DNA of 64,000 nt from Microcoleus sp. FACHB-672 (GCF_014695725.1 NZ_JACJOU010000004.1:186001-250000); one strand, 5' to 3'. Positions 39,931 to 48,823 are shown, counted from the first letter of the stretch. Made by a program: numbers and translations. The notes: generated by a model from the letters alone, not told the origin.

Positions 39931-41391
39931 ATGATTGGGCAGGTGTTAGGCGAGCGATACCAAATTCAACAGCAACTCAGTAAAAAACCCGGACGAGAAA
40001 CCTTTCTGGCGTTTGATCTCGTAACGCAGCAACTCGTGGTTGTCAAAATTCTGAAATTTGGTGGGGACTTGGAATGGGATCACCTGAAGTTGTTTGAGCG
40101 AGAAGCGCAAATCTTACAAACGCTTTCGCAGCCGACAATTCCTAAATACCTCAATGGGTTTGATCTCGATTTACCCACTTGCAAAGGCTTTGTTTTAGTT
40201 CAAACTTACATCAAAGCTGTTTCTTTAGAAGCTCATTTAAAAGCTGGCCGTACCTTCAGCGAGTCAGAGGTGAAACAACTTGCTGAAAAGCTCTTAGAAA
40301 TCCTGATTTACTTACACGAACAAAAGCCACCGATTATTCACCGAGATATAAAACCGAGCAATATTCTGCTGAATAACCGTTCAGGTAATAATGTGGGGAA
40401 CGTGTATTTGGTTGATTTTGGTTCTGTACAGAATTTGGCAGCGGTGGAAGGAGGAACTTTTACAGTTGTGGGAACCTATGGTTATATGCCGGTGGAACAA
40501 TTTGGCGGGCGGGCAGTACCGGCTTCTGATTTGTATAGTCTGGGGGCAACGTTAATTTATTTAATGACAAGAGTGCATCCCTCTGATTTGCCGCAAAAAG
40601 ATTTTCGCATTCAATTTGAACAAGTAACGGAGCTAAGTTTAGAATTCAGTCGCTGGTTGAGAAAGATAGTAGAACCGAGTTTGGATAAACGTTTTACTTC
40701 GGCTCAGGTAGCTTTGCAAGCGTTGAAGCAACCCAATTTAATCGATTCTGCACCGTTGATTCCTAGAAAGCCGGCAGGTAGCAATCTATTACTTACCAAG
40801 AGTGCAGCCGAACTGCAAATTATTATTCCATCATTTCTACAAGTAGTATTATCTAATTTTTTTAAATTCAATTGGTCATTGCCGATTATTATCAAAAAAA
40901 TGTTTGTTGGTTTACATATTATCATCGAAAAAATAGTTTCATTTGCGGTTTTTATTGTTCTCTTTGGTTGGATGTTTATCGGTTCTTTGGTGGCAGGCAT
41001 TTATTTTTATCCTTTGATGGGCTGGGTAATACTAGGTTTTTTGTTCTTTATTGCTATTCATAAATTATTTTACAAAGTTCGGTTACAAATAAATCAAGAA
41101 AAAATTTACTTTATTCAAAAAATTCTTGGATTTCAAATAATGACTTCATCTCTGAGAAAAGATATTATCAAAATTGAGCGAATTTGTCCTCATGTAAAAA
41201 TTATAGAAAGCCCAGACAGTTTTTCATCTAATCTTGTTCGCAGCTCAATTGTGGTTTGGGCCGGCACCCAGAAATATGAACTGACAAATTTGACAGAGCC
41301 AGAACTAGATTGGTTGGCTTATGAGTTGAGTGAATGGTTAGAGTTACCTATCGAAATCCGCCAAGTACATACAGTAAAATCTACTAGCTAA
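39931..41391 (+). CDS. Membrane-anchored Ser/Thr protein kinase
   Basis: 486 residues. The kinase domain (about 8-270) has the ATP lysine Lys39 (VVVKIL), the catalytic loop HRDIKPSN (137-144, Asp139) and DFG Asp162, so it should be active, unlike the N-terminal domain of the large kinase at the left end of the window. Two hydrophobic helices follow at about 330-381. A cytosolic C-terminal domain (about 382-486) ends LTEPELDWLAYELSEWLELPI, a tail common in cyanobacterial kinases of this type. No extracellular sensor domain is visible. It precedes the sigma-like factor by 44 bases on the same strand, in what appears to be a signalling operon. Confidence 0.9.
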   Translation: MIGQVLGERYQIQQQLSKKPGRETFLAFDLVTQQLVVVKILKFGGDLEWDHLKLFEREAQILQTLSQPTIPKYLNGFDLDLPTCKGFVLVQTYIKAVSLEAHLKAGRTFSESEVKQLAEKLLEILIYLHEQKPPIIHRDIKPSNILLNNRSGNNVGNVYLVDFGSVQNLAAVEGGTFTVVGTYGYMPVEQFGGRAVPASDLYSLGATLIYLMTRVHPSDLPQKDFRIQFEQVTELSLEFSRWLRKIVEPSLDKRFTSAQVALQALKQPNLIDSAPLIPRKPAGSNLLLTKSAAELQIIIPSFLQVVLSNFFKFNWSLPIIIKKMFVGLHIIIEKIVSFAVFIVLFGWMFIGSLVAGIYFYPLMGWVILGFLFFIAIHKLFYKVRLQINQEKIYFIQKILGFQIMTSSLRKDIIKIERICPHVKIIESPDSFSSNLVRSSIVVWAGTQKYELTNLTEPELDWLAYELSEWLELPIEIRQVHTVKSTS

Positions 41392-41435
41392 ATGATGTTT
41401 TTGTTTGAAATCGGCCTTCTAATTTACCTTACTTT

Positions 41436-42062
41436 ATGTGTGAATTAAATGAACTCGTGTTAGAAACCCGTTGCTATCCGCATGGCAGCTTGGAGCGTCA
41501 AAAAAGGCTGAATCTTATTATTGCGAAGATGCAGCGCTCCACCCAAATTTGGCAAGCTCCAAATGTGCAAAGAGATGATTATCAGGAGGCACTGCAACAA
41601 ACTTGGCTATGGTTTTGTGAGAATCTTGATCGTTACGATCCTAGTAAAGCCGGGGTCATGACGTGGTTCAACAATAATTTAAGGTTTAAAATTCTCAACC
41701 GCTGGCAAGAAATCAAAAAAGAAAAAGCAAAATTTATCTATTTAGAACACCCTCTGAATAAAGATGAAGCACCCTCCATGTGGAATATTCCAGACAGCCG
41801 GCCTGAACCTTCAACTCTTATGGAAGATCTCCTAGAATGGTTGGAGAAAAACAAAAAAGAACTCAAACGAATTCATGTAAGGAACTGCCCAGATGTGAAC
41901 TGTTATATTTTAATCCGCTGTCGGTTGCCGCCAGAACCCATTCCTTGGGAAACGCTTTCTAAAGAACTTAAGGCTGCCGTTCCGACCTTGAGCGGTTTCT
42001 ATCAACGCGAGTGTATTACTCAGCTCCAAAGATTTGCCAAAGAAGGCGGCTACCATTCCTAA
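41436..42062 (+). CDS. Divergent sigma-70 family-like factor
   Basis: 208 residues. A region-2-like segment is DDYQEALQQTWLWFCENLDRYDPSKAGVMTWFNNNLRFKILNRW (about residues 48-91). A region-4-like helix-turn-helix is at the C-terminus (PWETLSKELKAAVPTLSGFYQRECITQLQRFAK, about 171-203). Such short sigma-like proteins are found in cyanobacteria next to DUF1822 and CHAT genes, as here. It could redirect RNA polymerase in response to the downstream receptor, or be regulated by the kinase upstream; both are inference. Region 4 is degenerate, so a non-sigma DNA-binding role is possible. ATG 41436 lacks a strong binding site. Confidence 0.7.
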   Translation: MCELNELVLETRCYPHGSLERQKRLNLIIAKMQRSTQIWQAPNVQRDDYQEALQQTWLWFCENLDRYDPSKAGVMTWFNNNLRFKILNRWQEIKKEKAKFIYLEHPLNKDEAPSMWNIPDSRPEPSTLMEDLLEWLEKNKKELKRIHVRNCPDVNCYILIRCRLPPEPIPWETLSKELKAAVPTLSGFYQRECITQLQRFAKEGGYHS

Positions 42063-42076
42063 CATCACAATTAATC

Positions 42077-43207
42077 ATGAAAGACTTAACTTCCTTTAGT
42101 ACCTTTAGCATTCCTCTAGCTCCCAGAGATCGCTACACTGCCGAACAATTTGCGCGGGAGCAACCAACTGCCGAAAAAGCCACTCAGGTTTATTGCAATA
42201 CTTTGGCAGTTTTGGTCGTCCATTACTATTTGCGAATGCTCGATATTTCTGTCGATCTCAAAACGAGTTATAGCTGGAACGCCGGCTGTCGTCTTGGGGC
42301 AGATATTGCTGATTTATATTTACCCGGAAAAGGGCGGCTAGAATGTCGCCCCATCCCTCTAGGAGAAGCAACCTGTGCCATTCCCCCAGAAGTTTGGGCA
42401 GATCGACTGGGTTACATCCTTGTTGAAATCAATGAAAGTTGTGAAGTAGGAACGATCTTAGGATTTGTTCAACTTGCCGCACCCACCATTTTCCGCTCAC
42501 AATTACAACCACTTGACGCATTACTAGAAATATTGCACTCTACACCGACACTGGTTCCTTCACTCGGATTTATCCGCTTAAATCAATGGTTACATCAAGT
42601 ATTCGATCCAGGTTGGCAGGGTTTTGAAGAATTAGTTTATCAGCAGCAAGCCTGGGCATTCCGCACGCGACTGGCTAAGTCTGTCCGCACGCGACAGGCT
42701 GAGTCTGTGAGTGTTTGGCAACCAATTGAACAGTTGTATTCTAGTCAAGAGACGGCTATTCTGCAAGATGAGCATTTTGCCCCCAGCGATGCACTGAGTT
42801 ATTTAATTCAGAGGACTGAAGACGAAGAAGTGCGCTGGAAAGCGGCTGAACTCTTGTGGGATCTTGCTCCGGAAAACCCGCTAGCCGGCATTCGACGCGT
42901 CACTGACTTGAGAAGCCAATTAGCCGGTTATGCCGGCGCTTTAATGGTGGCAATTTTGCCTAAGGCTGATCAAACTTTCGCATTGTTATTGCGAGTCTAT
43001 CCGCTGCGCTATCAATCCTATTTGCCAGCCGGTTTACAACTGGAAGTAAGCGGACAGGATGAATTGGGTAATCCAGTGAAAGAAAATGTTATAGCAAGAG
43101 AAAGTGATGACTACATTCAGCTAAAGTTAATTGCAGAACCGGGAGATCGGTTCAGTGTTGCCCTCAAGTTGGACAATGCCCGCTTTGAAGAACACTTTAT
43201 GGTCTAA
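42077..43207 (+). CDS. DUF1822 family protein
   Basis: About 376 residues from ATG 42077; the frame is open further upstream into the sigma-like gene, but the conserved start is MKDLTSFSTFSIPLAPRDR. The N-terminal half has the DUF1822 pattern (NTLAVLVVHYYLRMLDISVDL, AGCRLGADIADLYLPGKGRLECRPI, DRLGYILVEINESCEVGTILGFV). The C-terminal part is a beta-rich region. It contains a local 8-residue duplication, RLAKSVRT/RQAESVSV. No function is known, but the family travels with sigma-like factors and CHAT proteins in cyanobacteria. Gaps of 14 and 19 bases to its neighbours argue for one transcript. Confidence 0.8.
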   Translation: MKDLTSFSTFSIPLAPRDRYTAEQFAREQPTAEKATQVYCNTLAVLVVHYYLRMLDISVDLKTSYSWNAGCRLGADIADLYLPGKGRLECRPIPLGEATCAIPPEVWADRLGYILVEINESCEVGTILGFVQLAAPTIFRSQLQPLDALLEILHSTPTLVPSLGFIRLNQWLHQVFDPGWQGFEELVYQQQAWAFRTRLAKSVRTRQAESVSVWQPIEQLYSSQETAILQDEHFAPSDALSYLIQRTEDEEVRWKAAELLWDLAPENPLAGIRRVTDLRSQLAGYAGALMVAILPKADQTFALLLRVYPLRYQSYLPAGLQLEVSGQDELGNPVKENVIARESDDYIQLKLIAEPGDRFSVALKLDNARFEEHFMV

Positions 43208-43226
43208 CGCCAAGCGCGAATAAGCG

Positions 43227-45701
43227 ATGGGAAAGCAGATTATCTTCACAATTGGTAATGGCAGCTTTGATCAGGGATTTCCCGTAGAGTTTCAGATTCG
43301 AGAAGCTGGACAAACTGCATTTACGATTACGGGACAGCTACCTCCTGCTGCGGAAATTCTGCAACGCTATGATCATTGGCAACAGGCTTATTGCTCTTTA
43401 GAGAAAGTGCGGCATAAATTGCGGCGCATCAAGATTCCTTCTAACCAAACAAAAAACGTTTCCAATTCCAAGGATTGTAGTAAATTAGCAGAAGATCTTG
43501 AAACCACTTTAAAACAGTGGTTTGATTGCTTACCTCTGCAACAGTTTTCCGAGCCGGCTCAGATTATTCTGCAAACTCAAGATCCTGCGTTGCGCCGGCT
43601 TCCCTGGCATCTGTGGAATTTAGTCGAGCATCGCCCTGATATCGAGCTATGCGTTAATTTCCAGAATCTTCCCAACACTCAGCCGGTGTGGAAGCGACTG
43701 CCAAACCCGGTGCGAATTTTGGCAGTTTTGGGCAGTGATGAAGGCATTGATACTCAAGCAGATTTGCAAGTTTTGCAGCAGCTACCGGCTGCTAAGGTAA
43801 CGCAATTACAAATGCCGCACCGTAGCCAACTGATTGAGACACTGCTCAAACAACATTGGGATATCCTGTTTTTTGCCGGCCATAGTTTTAGCAATACTGA
43901 AGGAAAAGGGGGGCAAATTTATCTCAATGAAACAGAATGTTTGTCTCTCAATGATTTGCGACTCGCCTTACACGCAGCCGTGCAAAAAGGCTTAATGCTG
44001 GCAATTTTTAATTCCTGTGATGGCTTAGGACTCGCGCAAAATGCCGCAGACTTACAAATTCCCCATGTTATCGTCATGCGGGAACCTGTTTCAGATCCGG
44101 TGGCTCATGCTTTTTTGCGCTACTTTTTTGAAGCATTTGCTCAAGGGCAATCTTTGTATCGTTCAGTATGGCAAGCGCGGGCAAAACTTCAGGGAATGGA
44201 AGACAAATTTCCGGGGGCTTCTTGGCTGCCGGTATTATGTCCAAATCCAACAAAACCGCTGCCCGTTTGGTGTAAACCGCGCTCTCCCTATCGTCAACTG
44301 ACTTTGTTAATCGGCATTTTAACAATTCCCCTTGCTTTATTTGCCGGTTGGAAAGTTTATGAATGGAATGCTTTGCAACGTCGGATCAGTTTAGGCGAAA
44401 AAATTTTAATCAAATCTGTTAAAACACCAGAGAAGGAAGCCGGTGTAAAAGCTTTTGCAGCTAAGAATTTTCCCAAGGCAATTTCCCACTTCCAAACCTC
44501 CTTAAAAATCCATCAAAATGATCCGGAAACGCGGATTTATCTGAATAACGCCAAAGCCGGCTTGCATCCTGCCATAACAATTGGTGCGGCTGTCCCCATC
44601 GGCACAAATTCCAATGTTGCCCAGGAAATTTTGCGTGGTATGGCACAGGTACAGGAAGCGGTGAATCGTGCCGGCGGCATCAACGGGAAGTTTTTAAAAG
44701 TCCAAATTGCCGATGACAATAATAATCCCAACCTCGCCAAACGCCTTGCTGAAGTGTTTGTGGAAGACAGCAACATCCTAGCCGTCATTGGACATAATGC
44801 CAGCGATGCTTCTGCTGCCGGTGGTGCCGTCTATCAGGGCAAGTTGGTGATGATTACACCCACCAGTTTTTCTAAAGGCTTGGTTGAACTCGGAGGGCGT
44901 GCTAACGATAACTTTTTGTTTCGTACAGTTCCCAGCCTGAGCTCAGCAGCCAATAAGCTGGCTCGCTACGCTATCAAAACGGCGCAGAAAACCCGTATTG
45001 CCATGTGTTTTGATATTGATTCTGTCGATAATCAATCTTTTCGCTATGAATTTGCGGCGGTAATGGATAGCGCTATCCGAGAAGATGGGGGTACGCTCAT
45101 CGATATTCGCTGCAATTTTGGTGCACCGGGCTTTAATGCCGAGGTGGCGATCTCCCGCGCTAAAAATCATGGGGCTGATGCCATGCTGTTGTCTCCCCAT
45201 GTTGATCGCCTCTCCAACGCGTTGGACATTGCTAAGGCGAATCGGGGACAATTAGCTTTATTTAGTAGCCCAACATTGCACACGGCAAAAACACTAGAAG
45301 GACAAGCCGATGTTAATAATTTGGTGATTCCTGTTTTCTCGCATCCAGCAGCGATGTCTGCCAATCATCCATTTATCGCAGGTGCTAAAAACTTGTGGGG
45401 CAGTTTAGAAACCCTCACTTGGCGAACTCCCAGCGCTTACGACGCCACGCAAGCCGTTGTAGCGGCAGTAAAGCAAAGCGATGGTTCTCGACAACAGTTG
45501 CAGCGAGTGTTATCAAGTCCGGGGTTTTCAGTTCCGGGTGCTTTCGATGAAGTGCAGTTTCACCAGTGGGGCGATCGTGTTGGGGGAAATCCCGTCTTGG
45601 TTCAAGTTCAACCCAATCGTTCTGCCGGCAAGTATGAATTCAAATTAATTGAAGGCGTTGAACAATCTGTCAGTTTAAAGAAGACGAAGTTAATTCCTTA
45701 G
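43227..45701 (+). CDS. CHAT caspase-like domain fused via one helix to a type I periplasmic ligand-binding domain
   Basis: 824 residues with an unusual layout. Residues about 75-345 form a CHAT domain (caspase-like, clan CD) with the dyad His219 (FFAGHS) and Cys264 (IFNSCDG). One transmembrane helix spans about 358-378 (LTLLIGILTIPLALFAGWKVYEW). A short TPR-like hairpin follows (about 405-445, FPKAISHFQTSLKIHQNDPETRIYLNNA). Residues about 449-815 match type I periplasmic-binding proteins of branched-chain amino-acid systems (LivK/Peripla_BP_6), with the hallmarks GIAQVQEAVN-like, AGGINGKFLKVQIADD, VIGHNASDASAAGG and MITPTSF. The topology implies a cytosolic protease domain and an extracytoplasmic sensor, that is, a receptor-protease. 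The ligand and protease substrates are unknown. Confidence 0.88.
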   Translation: MGKQIIFTIGNGSFDQGFPVEFQIREAGQTAFTITGQLPPAAEILQRYDHWQQAYCSLEKVRHKLRRIKIPSNQTKNVSNSKDCSKLAEDLETTLKQWFDCLPLQQFSEPAQIILQTQDPALRRLPWHLWNLVEHRPDIELCVNFQNLPNTQPVWKRLPNPVRILAVLGSDEGIDTQADLQVLQQLPAAKVTQLQMPHRSQLIETLLKQHWDILFFAGHSFSNTEGKGGQIYLNETECLSLNDLRLALHAAVQKGLMLAIFNSCDGLGLAQNAADLQIPHVIVMREPVSDPVAHAFLRYFFEAFAQGQSLYRSVWQARAKLQGMEDKFPGASWLPVLCPNPTKPLPVWCKPRSPYRQLTLLIGILTIPLALFAGWKVYEWNALQRRISLGEKILIKSVKTPEKEAGVKAFAAKNFPKAISHFQTSLKIHQNDPETRIYLNNAKAGLHPAITIGAAVPIGTNSNVAQEILRGMAQVQEAVNRAGGINGKFLKVQIADDNNNPNLAKRLAEVFVEDSNILAVIGHNASDASAAGGAVYQGKLVMITPTSFSKGLVELGGRANDNFLFRTVPSLSSAANKLARYAIKTAQKTRIAMCFDIDSVDNQSFRYEFAAVMDSAIREDGGTLIDIRCNFGAPGFNAEVAISRAKNHGADAMLLSPHVDRLSNALDIAKANRGQLALFSSPTLHTAKTLEGQADVNNLVIPVFSHPAAMSANHPFIAGAKNLWGSLETLTWRTPSAYDATQAVVAAVKQSDGSRQQLQRVLSSPGFSVPGAFDEVQFHQWGDRVGGNPVLVQVQPNRSAGKYEFKLIEGVEQSVSLKKTKLIP

Positions 45702-45734
45702 AATGCAAAAGTTTTCTTAGCTCTCCGTGGGAGT

Positions 45735-45761
45735 GTAGGGTGCGTAAATCACGAACCCTAC
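45735..45761. terminator. Imperfect hairpin between convergent genes
   Basis: GTAGGGT (45735-45741) pairs with ACCCTAC (45755-45761), and the stem continues inward (CGT/ACG) after one mismatch. It lies between the ends of the CHAT and DUF362 genes and shares the GTAGGGTG core with the porin terminator. Confidence 0.5.
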
Positions 45762-45792
45762 TAGCACTGTTCTCGATTAAGAAAGCCAAAAA

Positions 45793-46752
45793 TTATCTGC
45801 CGGCATAAGCTTTCATCGGTTCCTTGATAAATCGAATATAAAGATGCCTGAAGGTTGATTTAATCACGCGAGGCATTCCAAAGTCGATAGGAACCAGAGA
45901 AGCCGGAAGTTTCCAATCAGAAATTTGCAAATCTGCCGGTTGTTGCAGTGGGAAGTGAATGTCTGCGAGTTCTGGACACAATCCCAACCTCATTGATGCG
46001 GCAACTGTCGGCACAATGCTTGGCTCAACATTCAAAATTTCTAAGATCGCACGATCCAGAGCAAAAACATCTTGAGAAGCGCCTAAAATCCCCAAATTCC
46101 GGGGTTCACCGCCACTAGGGCCGTTGCCTTCATGGCCAATTATTCCATCCAAAATAGTTAAATTTGGGTTAACTGCTCGTGCGGTTTCTACTAGCATTTG
46201 ACCAAACCGGCTGGCATCTTTGCCGGCTTCCATGTGCCACCAGGCTTTCATTTTTCCAGGCACACACCCAAATAAGTTTTTAACGCCCATCGTCATGGTT
46301 AGCTGAACGTGGGATTTTACCTTTGGTAAATTAATCACCACATCTGCTTCCATTGTTTCTTTACTCAGTAACAAATGGTCAAATTCTTTGCTGACGGTTT
46401 CGTATCGCTTCCCGTGAAATTCAACAACCGGCAAATTTAATTCTTCTAGAATCGGCTGATATCCATTTGCCACAGCTACCCCTCTAGCGCTGCCAAATGC
46501 GGGGCCATCTCCCATAAACGGTTTACCCCCAACTTCCCGCACCATTTTGGCAACGCAGTAAACAATTTCTGGGCGAGTCACGCATTCTTTAGTCGGACGT
46601 GATCCGGTGAGCAAATTGGGTTTGAGCAGCACCCGATCTCCGAGTTTAACAATCGCCGCCATTCCTCCCAAAGGTTCTAGCAACGTTTCCAAAGATTCCC
46701 GCAAAATTTGGCGTTCATAAGAGCCGGCGCGAATTAAACTAACGGTAGGCAT
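45793..46752 (-). CDS. DUF362 domain-containing protein
   Basis: 319 residues of the DUF362 family. Recognisable stretches are GDRVLLKPNLLTGSRPTKECVTRPEIVY (about 37-64), MGDGPAFGSARGVAVANGY, and ADVVINLPKVKSHVQLTMTMGVKNLFGCVPG (about 135-165). Many DUF362 proteins carry a C-terminal ferredoxin domain with eight cysteines. This one lacks it, so a redox role is less likely here. The biochemical function is not established. ATG 46752 begins MPTVSLIRAGSYER. It is convergent with the CHAT gene and therefore not part of that operon. Confidence 0.85.
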   Translation of the reverse strand: MPTVSLIRAGSYERQILRESLETLLEPLGGMAAIVKLGDRVLLKPNLLTGSRPTKECVTRPEIVYCVAKMVREVGGKPFMGDGPAFGSARGVAVANGYQPILEELNLPVVEFHGKRYETVSKEFDHLLLSKETMEADVVINLPKVKSHVQLTMTMGVKNLFGCVPGKMKAWWHMEAGKDASRFGQMLVETARAVNPNLTILDGIIGHEGNGPSGGEPRNLGILGASQDVFALDRAILEILNVEPSIVPTVAASMRLGLCPELADIHFPLQQPADLQISDWKLPASLVPIDFGMPRVIKSTFRHLYIRFIKEPMKAYAGR

Positions 46753-46972
46753 GATGGTAATTTTTGTCCTAATTTAGCTGAGCTTATTTGGAACTATGCA
46801 TAACTGTGGGGAGGGTTTTAGTAAATTTTATTTAAAAATAACAAAAATATCTAAGTTTTGCCATTAATGGATTATTGTTATTAAAATAAATCAGTTTTTG
46901 GTTAAAATTGTGCTTTGTCATTTGCCGTCGGCACTCCAACAAATGACAAAGACAAAGAACCTTTTAAAATTG

Positions 46973-47254
46973 TTACCGGGCTGCACCACGCGTCAGGGCA
47001 GTCACCCGCTTAGCATCTGGGAAAACACCATCGCCGGCAATCTCAGGGAAGGGAGGTTTCACTTCCACTTTTGCCACCTTATCAAGTCTGATAACAACGC
47101 TTTGATCAGACAGATGCAGCGTTATCCAATTTTGCTCGGAAGCAATTTGCAGTTGCTGATAAAATTCTTGGGGCGTTTTCGTGATACTAAATGATTCGCT
47201 CTGACCGTGCACGTAATGAAAGGTCACTTGGGTTGTGCTATCTTGACTTGGCAT
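46973..47254 (-). CDS. Small conserved-looking cyanobacterial protein of unknown function
   Basis: 93 residues from ATG 47254 (AGGAG 10 bases upstream); a TTG two codons earlier is also possible. No membrane or signal segment. The beta-rich pattern TTQVTFHYVHGQSESFSI, then FYQQLQIASEQNWITLHLSDQSVVIRLDKVAKVEVKPP, suggests a small single-domain protein. I cannot name its family. It follows aspA on the same strand after about 100 bases that include a palindrome. Confidence 0.6.
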   Translation of the reverse strand: MPSQDSTTQVTFHYVHGQSESFSITKTPQEFYQQLQIASEQNWITLHLSDQSVVIRLDKVAKVEVKPPFPEIAGDGVFPDAKRVTALTRGAAR

Positions 47255-47316
47255 TGACAATCATCTCCTGATTTAAAATTCGGCCTTTGAAATTAGGAGG
47301 GCGCACACACTTTTGT

Positions 47317-47338
47317 GGGCGTACACGTCGGTACGCCC
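47317..47338. terminator. Perfect palindrome after aspA
   Basis: GGGCGTAC (47317-47324) and GTACGCCC (47331-47338) flank a 6-base loop, 18 bases beyond the aspA stop. It could terminate aspA on the minus strand. Similar GGCGTAC palindromes are frequent in cyanobacterial spacers. Confidence 0.5.
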
Positions 47339-47355
47339 CTACAAGCCCCTAGCCC

Positions 47356-48774
47356 CTAGCCCTCTTCACGTGGCAGTGCGCTCATTGTTTCCAAGTCTAT
47401 AACGTTTGCCAGTTCTTCAGCACTCATCAGGCCCCGTTCTAGGACAATCTGCCGCAGAGATTTGCCGGTTTCTAGGGATTCTTTGGCAACGGCAGCAGCG
47501 TTGAGATAGCCGATATGAGGGTTAAGGGCAGTAACAAGGGCTAAGCTTCCTTCAGCGTAAGCGAGGCAGCGCTCACGGTTGGCGCTAATGCCTTCTAAGC
47601 ATTGCTGAGTCAATGCTGCCAAAGTGTTGCCGAGAATTTCAATACTGTGAATTAGGTTATAGGCAATCAGCGGCATCATCACGTTTAATTCTAGTTGGCC
47701 GGCTTGGGCAGCCAGGGCGATGGCACTGTCATAACCCATGACTTGAAAGCAAACCATTGAGGTCATTTCTGCCATCACGGGGTTATATTTTCCGGGCATA
47801 ATTGACGATCCAGGCTGCACCGGCGGCAGCTGAATTTCTTTGAAACCTGTTTTTGGCCCAGAATCCATCAGGCGCAAGTCATGGGAAATTTTAACGCAAT
47901 CCTGGGCAAGGTTCCGTAATGCACCGGACACGCTAACAAACGGTGCCATACTCTGCATCGCTGCCATCAAATGAGGGGCCGGTCGCAATGGCTGATCAAT
48001 CAATTCTGATAAAATTTGGGCGACACGATGGCGATATTGCGGGTGCGTATTCAAGCCGGTGCCGGCAGCACTCCCGCCCAACCCCAGCGTCATTAAATCC
48101 TCTGATGCTTTCTCAACTCGAATCATGTGTTCGGTGAGAATTTGCGCCCAAGCACGAAAGCTTTCTCCTAAGCGCACCGGCACCGCATCCTGCAAGTGAG
48201 TTCTGCCAGATTTAACAATATCTTTGAATTCTTCAGCTTTGTTATCTAAAGCAGCGATCGCCCCTGAAAGCGCGGGGTAAAAGGTTCTCTCCAAAGCCAA
48301 CAGTCCCCCGATCCGAATTGCTGTGGGGATTACGTCGTTTGTAGACTGACCGTAATTAACGTGATCGTTGGGGCTAACGCGCTTGTAATTGCCTTTTTCA
48401 TCACCCAAAATTTCTAGCGCCCGATTGGCCAGCACTTCATTAATATTCATGTGGTGGGAGGTGCCGGCACCGGCTTGATAGATATCCACCACAAACTGAT
48501 CGCGGAACTGGCCGGCGAGAACTTCGTCAGTTACCTCTACAAGCACTTGACTAATCTCTGTCGATATGCATCCAAGTTCGCCATTAACCACCGCCGTAGC
48601 TTTTTTAATCAGCACACAGGCATCGATATATGTGGGCAACGGTTTTATCCCACTAATCGGGAAATTTTCAATGGCACGTAGGGTTTGAATGCCGTAGTAG
48701 GCATCGGCAGGGATTTGCCGTTCCCCCATAGAATCTCGCTCTGTCCGGTAATTTGTGCCTGATTGTAGATTCAT
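47356..48774 (-). CDS. aspA: Aspartate ammonia-lyase
   Basis: 472 residues, normal for the aspartase/fumarase superfamily. It interconverts L-aspartate with fumarate and ammonia in the cytosol. The N-terminus has ERDSMGERQIPADAYYGIQTLRA. The conserved regions are AGAGTSHHMNINEVLANRA, SPNDHVNYGQSTND and the signature GSSIMPGKYNP starting at Gly322, whose flexible-loop serine is the catalytic base. The N-terminal MGE...DAYYGIQT pattern and HHMNINEVL favour aspartase over class II fumarase, but the two are close. Its promoter region contains one copy of a 38-bp direct repeat shared with the divergent TPR gene. Confidence 0.88.
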   Translation of the reverse strand: MNLQSGTNYRTERDSMGERQIPADAYYGIQTLRAIENFPISGIKPLPTYIDACVLIKKATAVVNGELGCISTEISQVLVEVTDEVLAGQFRDQFVVDIYQAGAGTSHHMNINEVLANRALEILGDEKGNYKRVSPNDHVNYGQSTNDVIPTAIRIGGLLALERTFYPALSGAIAALDNKAEEFKDIVKSGRTHLQDAVPVRLGESFRAWAQILTEHMIRVEKASEDLMTLGLGGSAAGTGLNTHPQYRHRVAQILSELIDQPLRPAPHLMAAMQSMAPFVSVSGALRNLAQDCVKISHDLRLMDSGPKTGFKEIQLPPVQPGSSIMPGKYNPVMAEMTSMVCFQVMGYDSAIALAAQAGQLELNVMMPLIAYNLIHSIEILGNTLAALTQQCLEGISANRERCLAYAEGSLALVTALNPHIGYLNAAAVAKESLETGKSLRQIVLERGLMSAEELANVIDLETMSALPREEG

Positions 48775-48785
48775 GGTGTGGGTTT

Positions 48786-48823
48786 GGGTACTTTAAATAA
48801 AATCATCCTAAAGTAAGATGCCA
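48786..48823 (+). repeat. 38-bp direct repeat, copy 1
   Basis: This stretch (core AAATAAAATCATCCTAAAGT) is nearly identical to 48873-48910, with only a few mismatches. Both copies lie in the divergent aspA-TPR spacer, 87 bases apart. Confidence 0.8.

Noticed and set aside
45793-46752. Including the DUF362 gene in the CHAT operon
   Set aside because: It is on the opposite strand, convergent, with a hairpin between.
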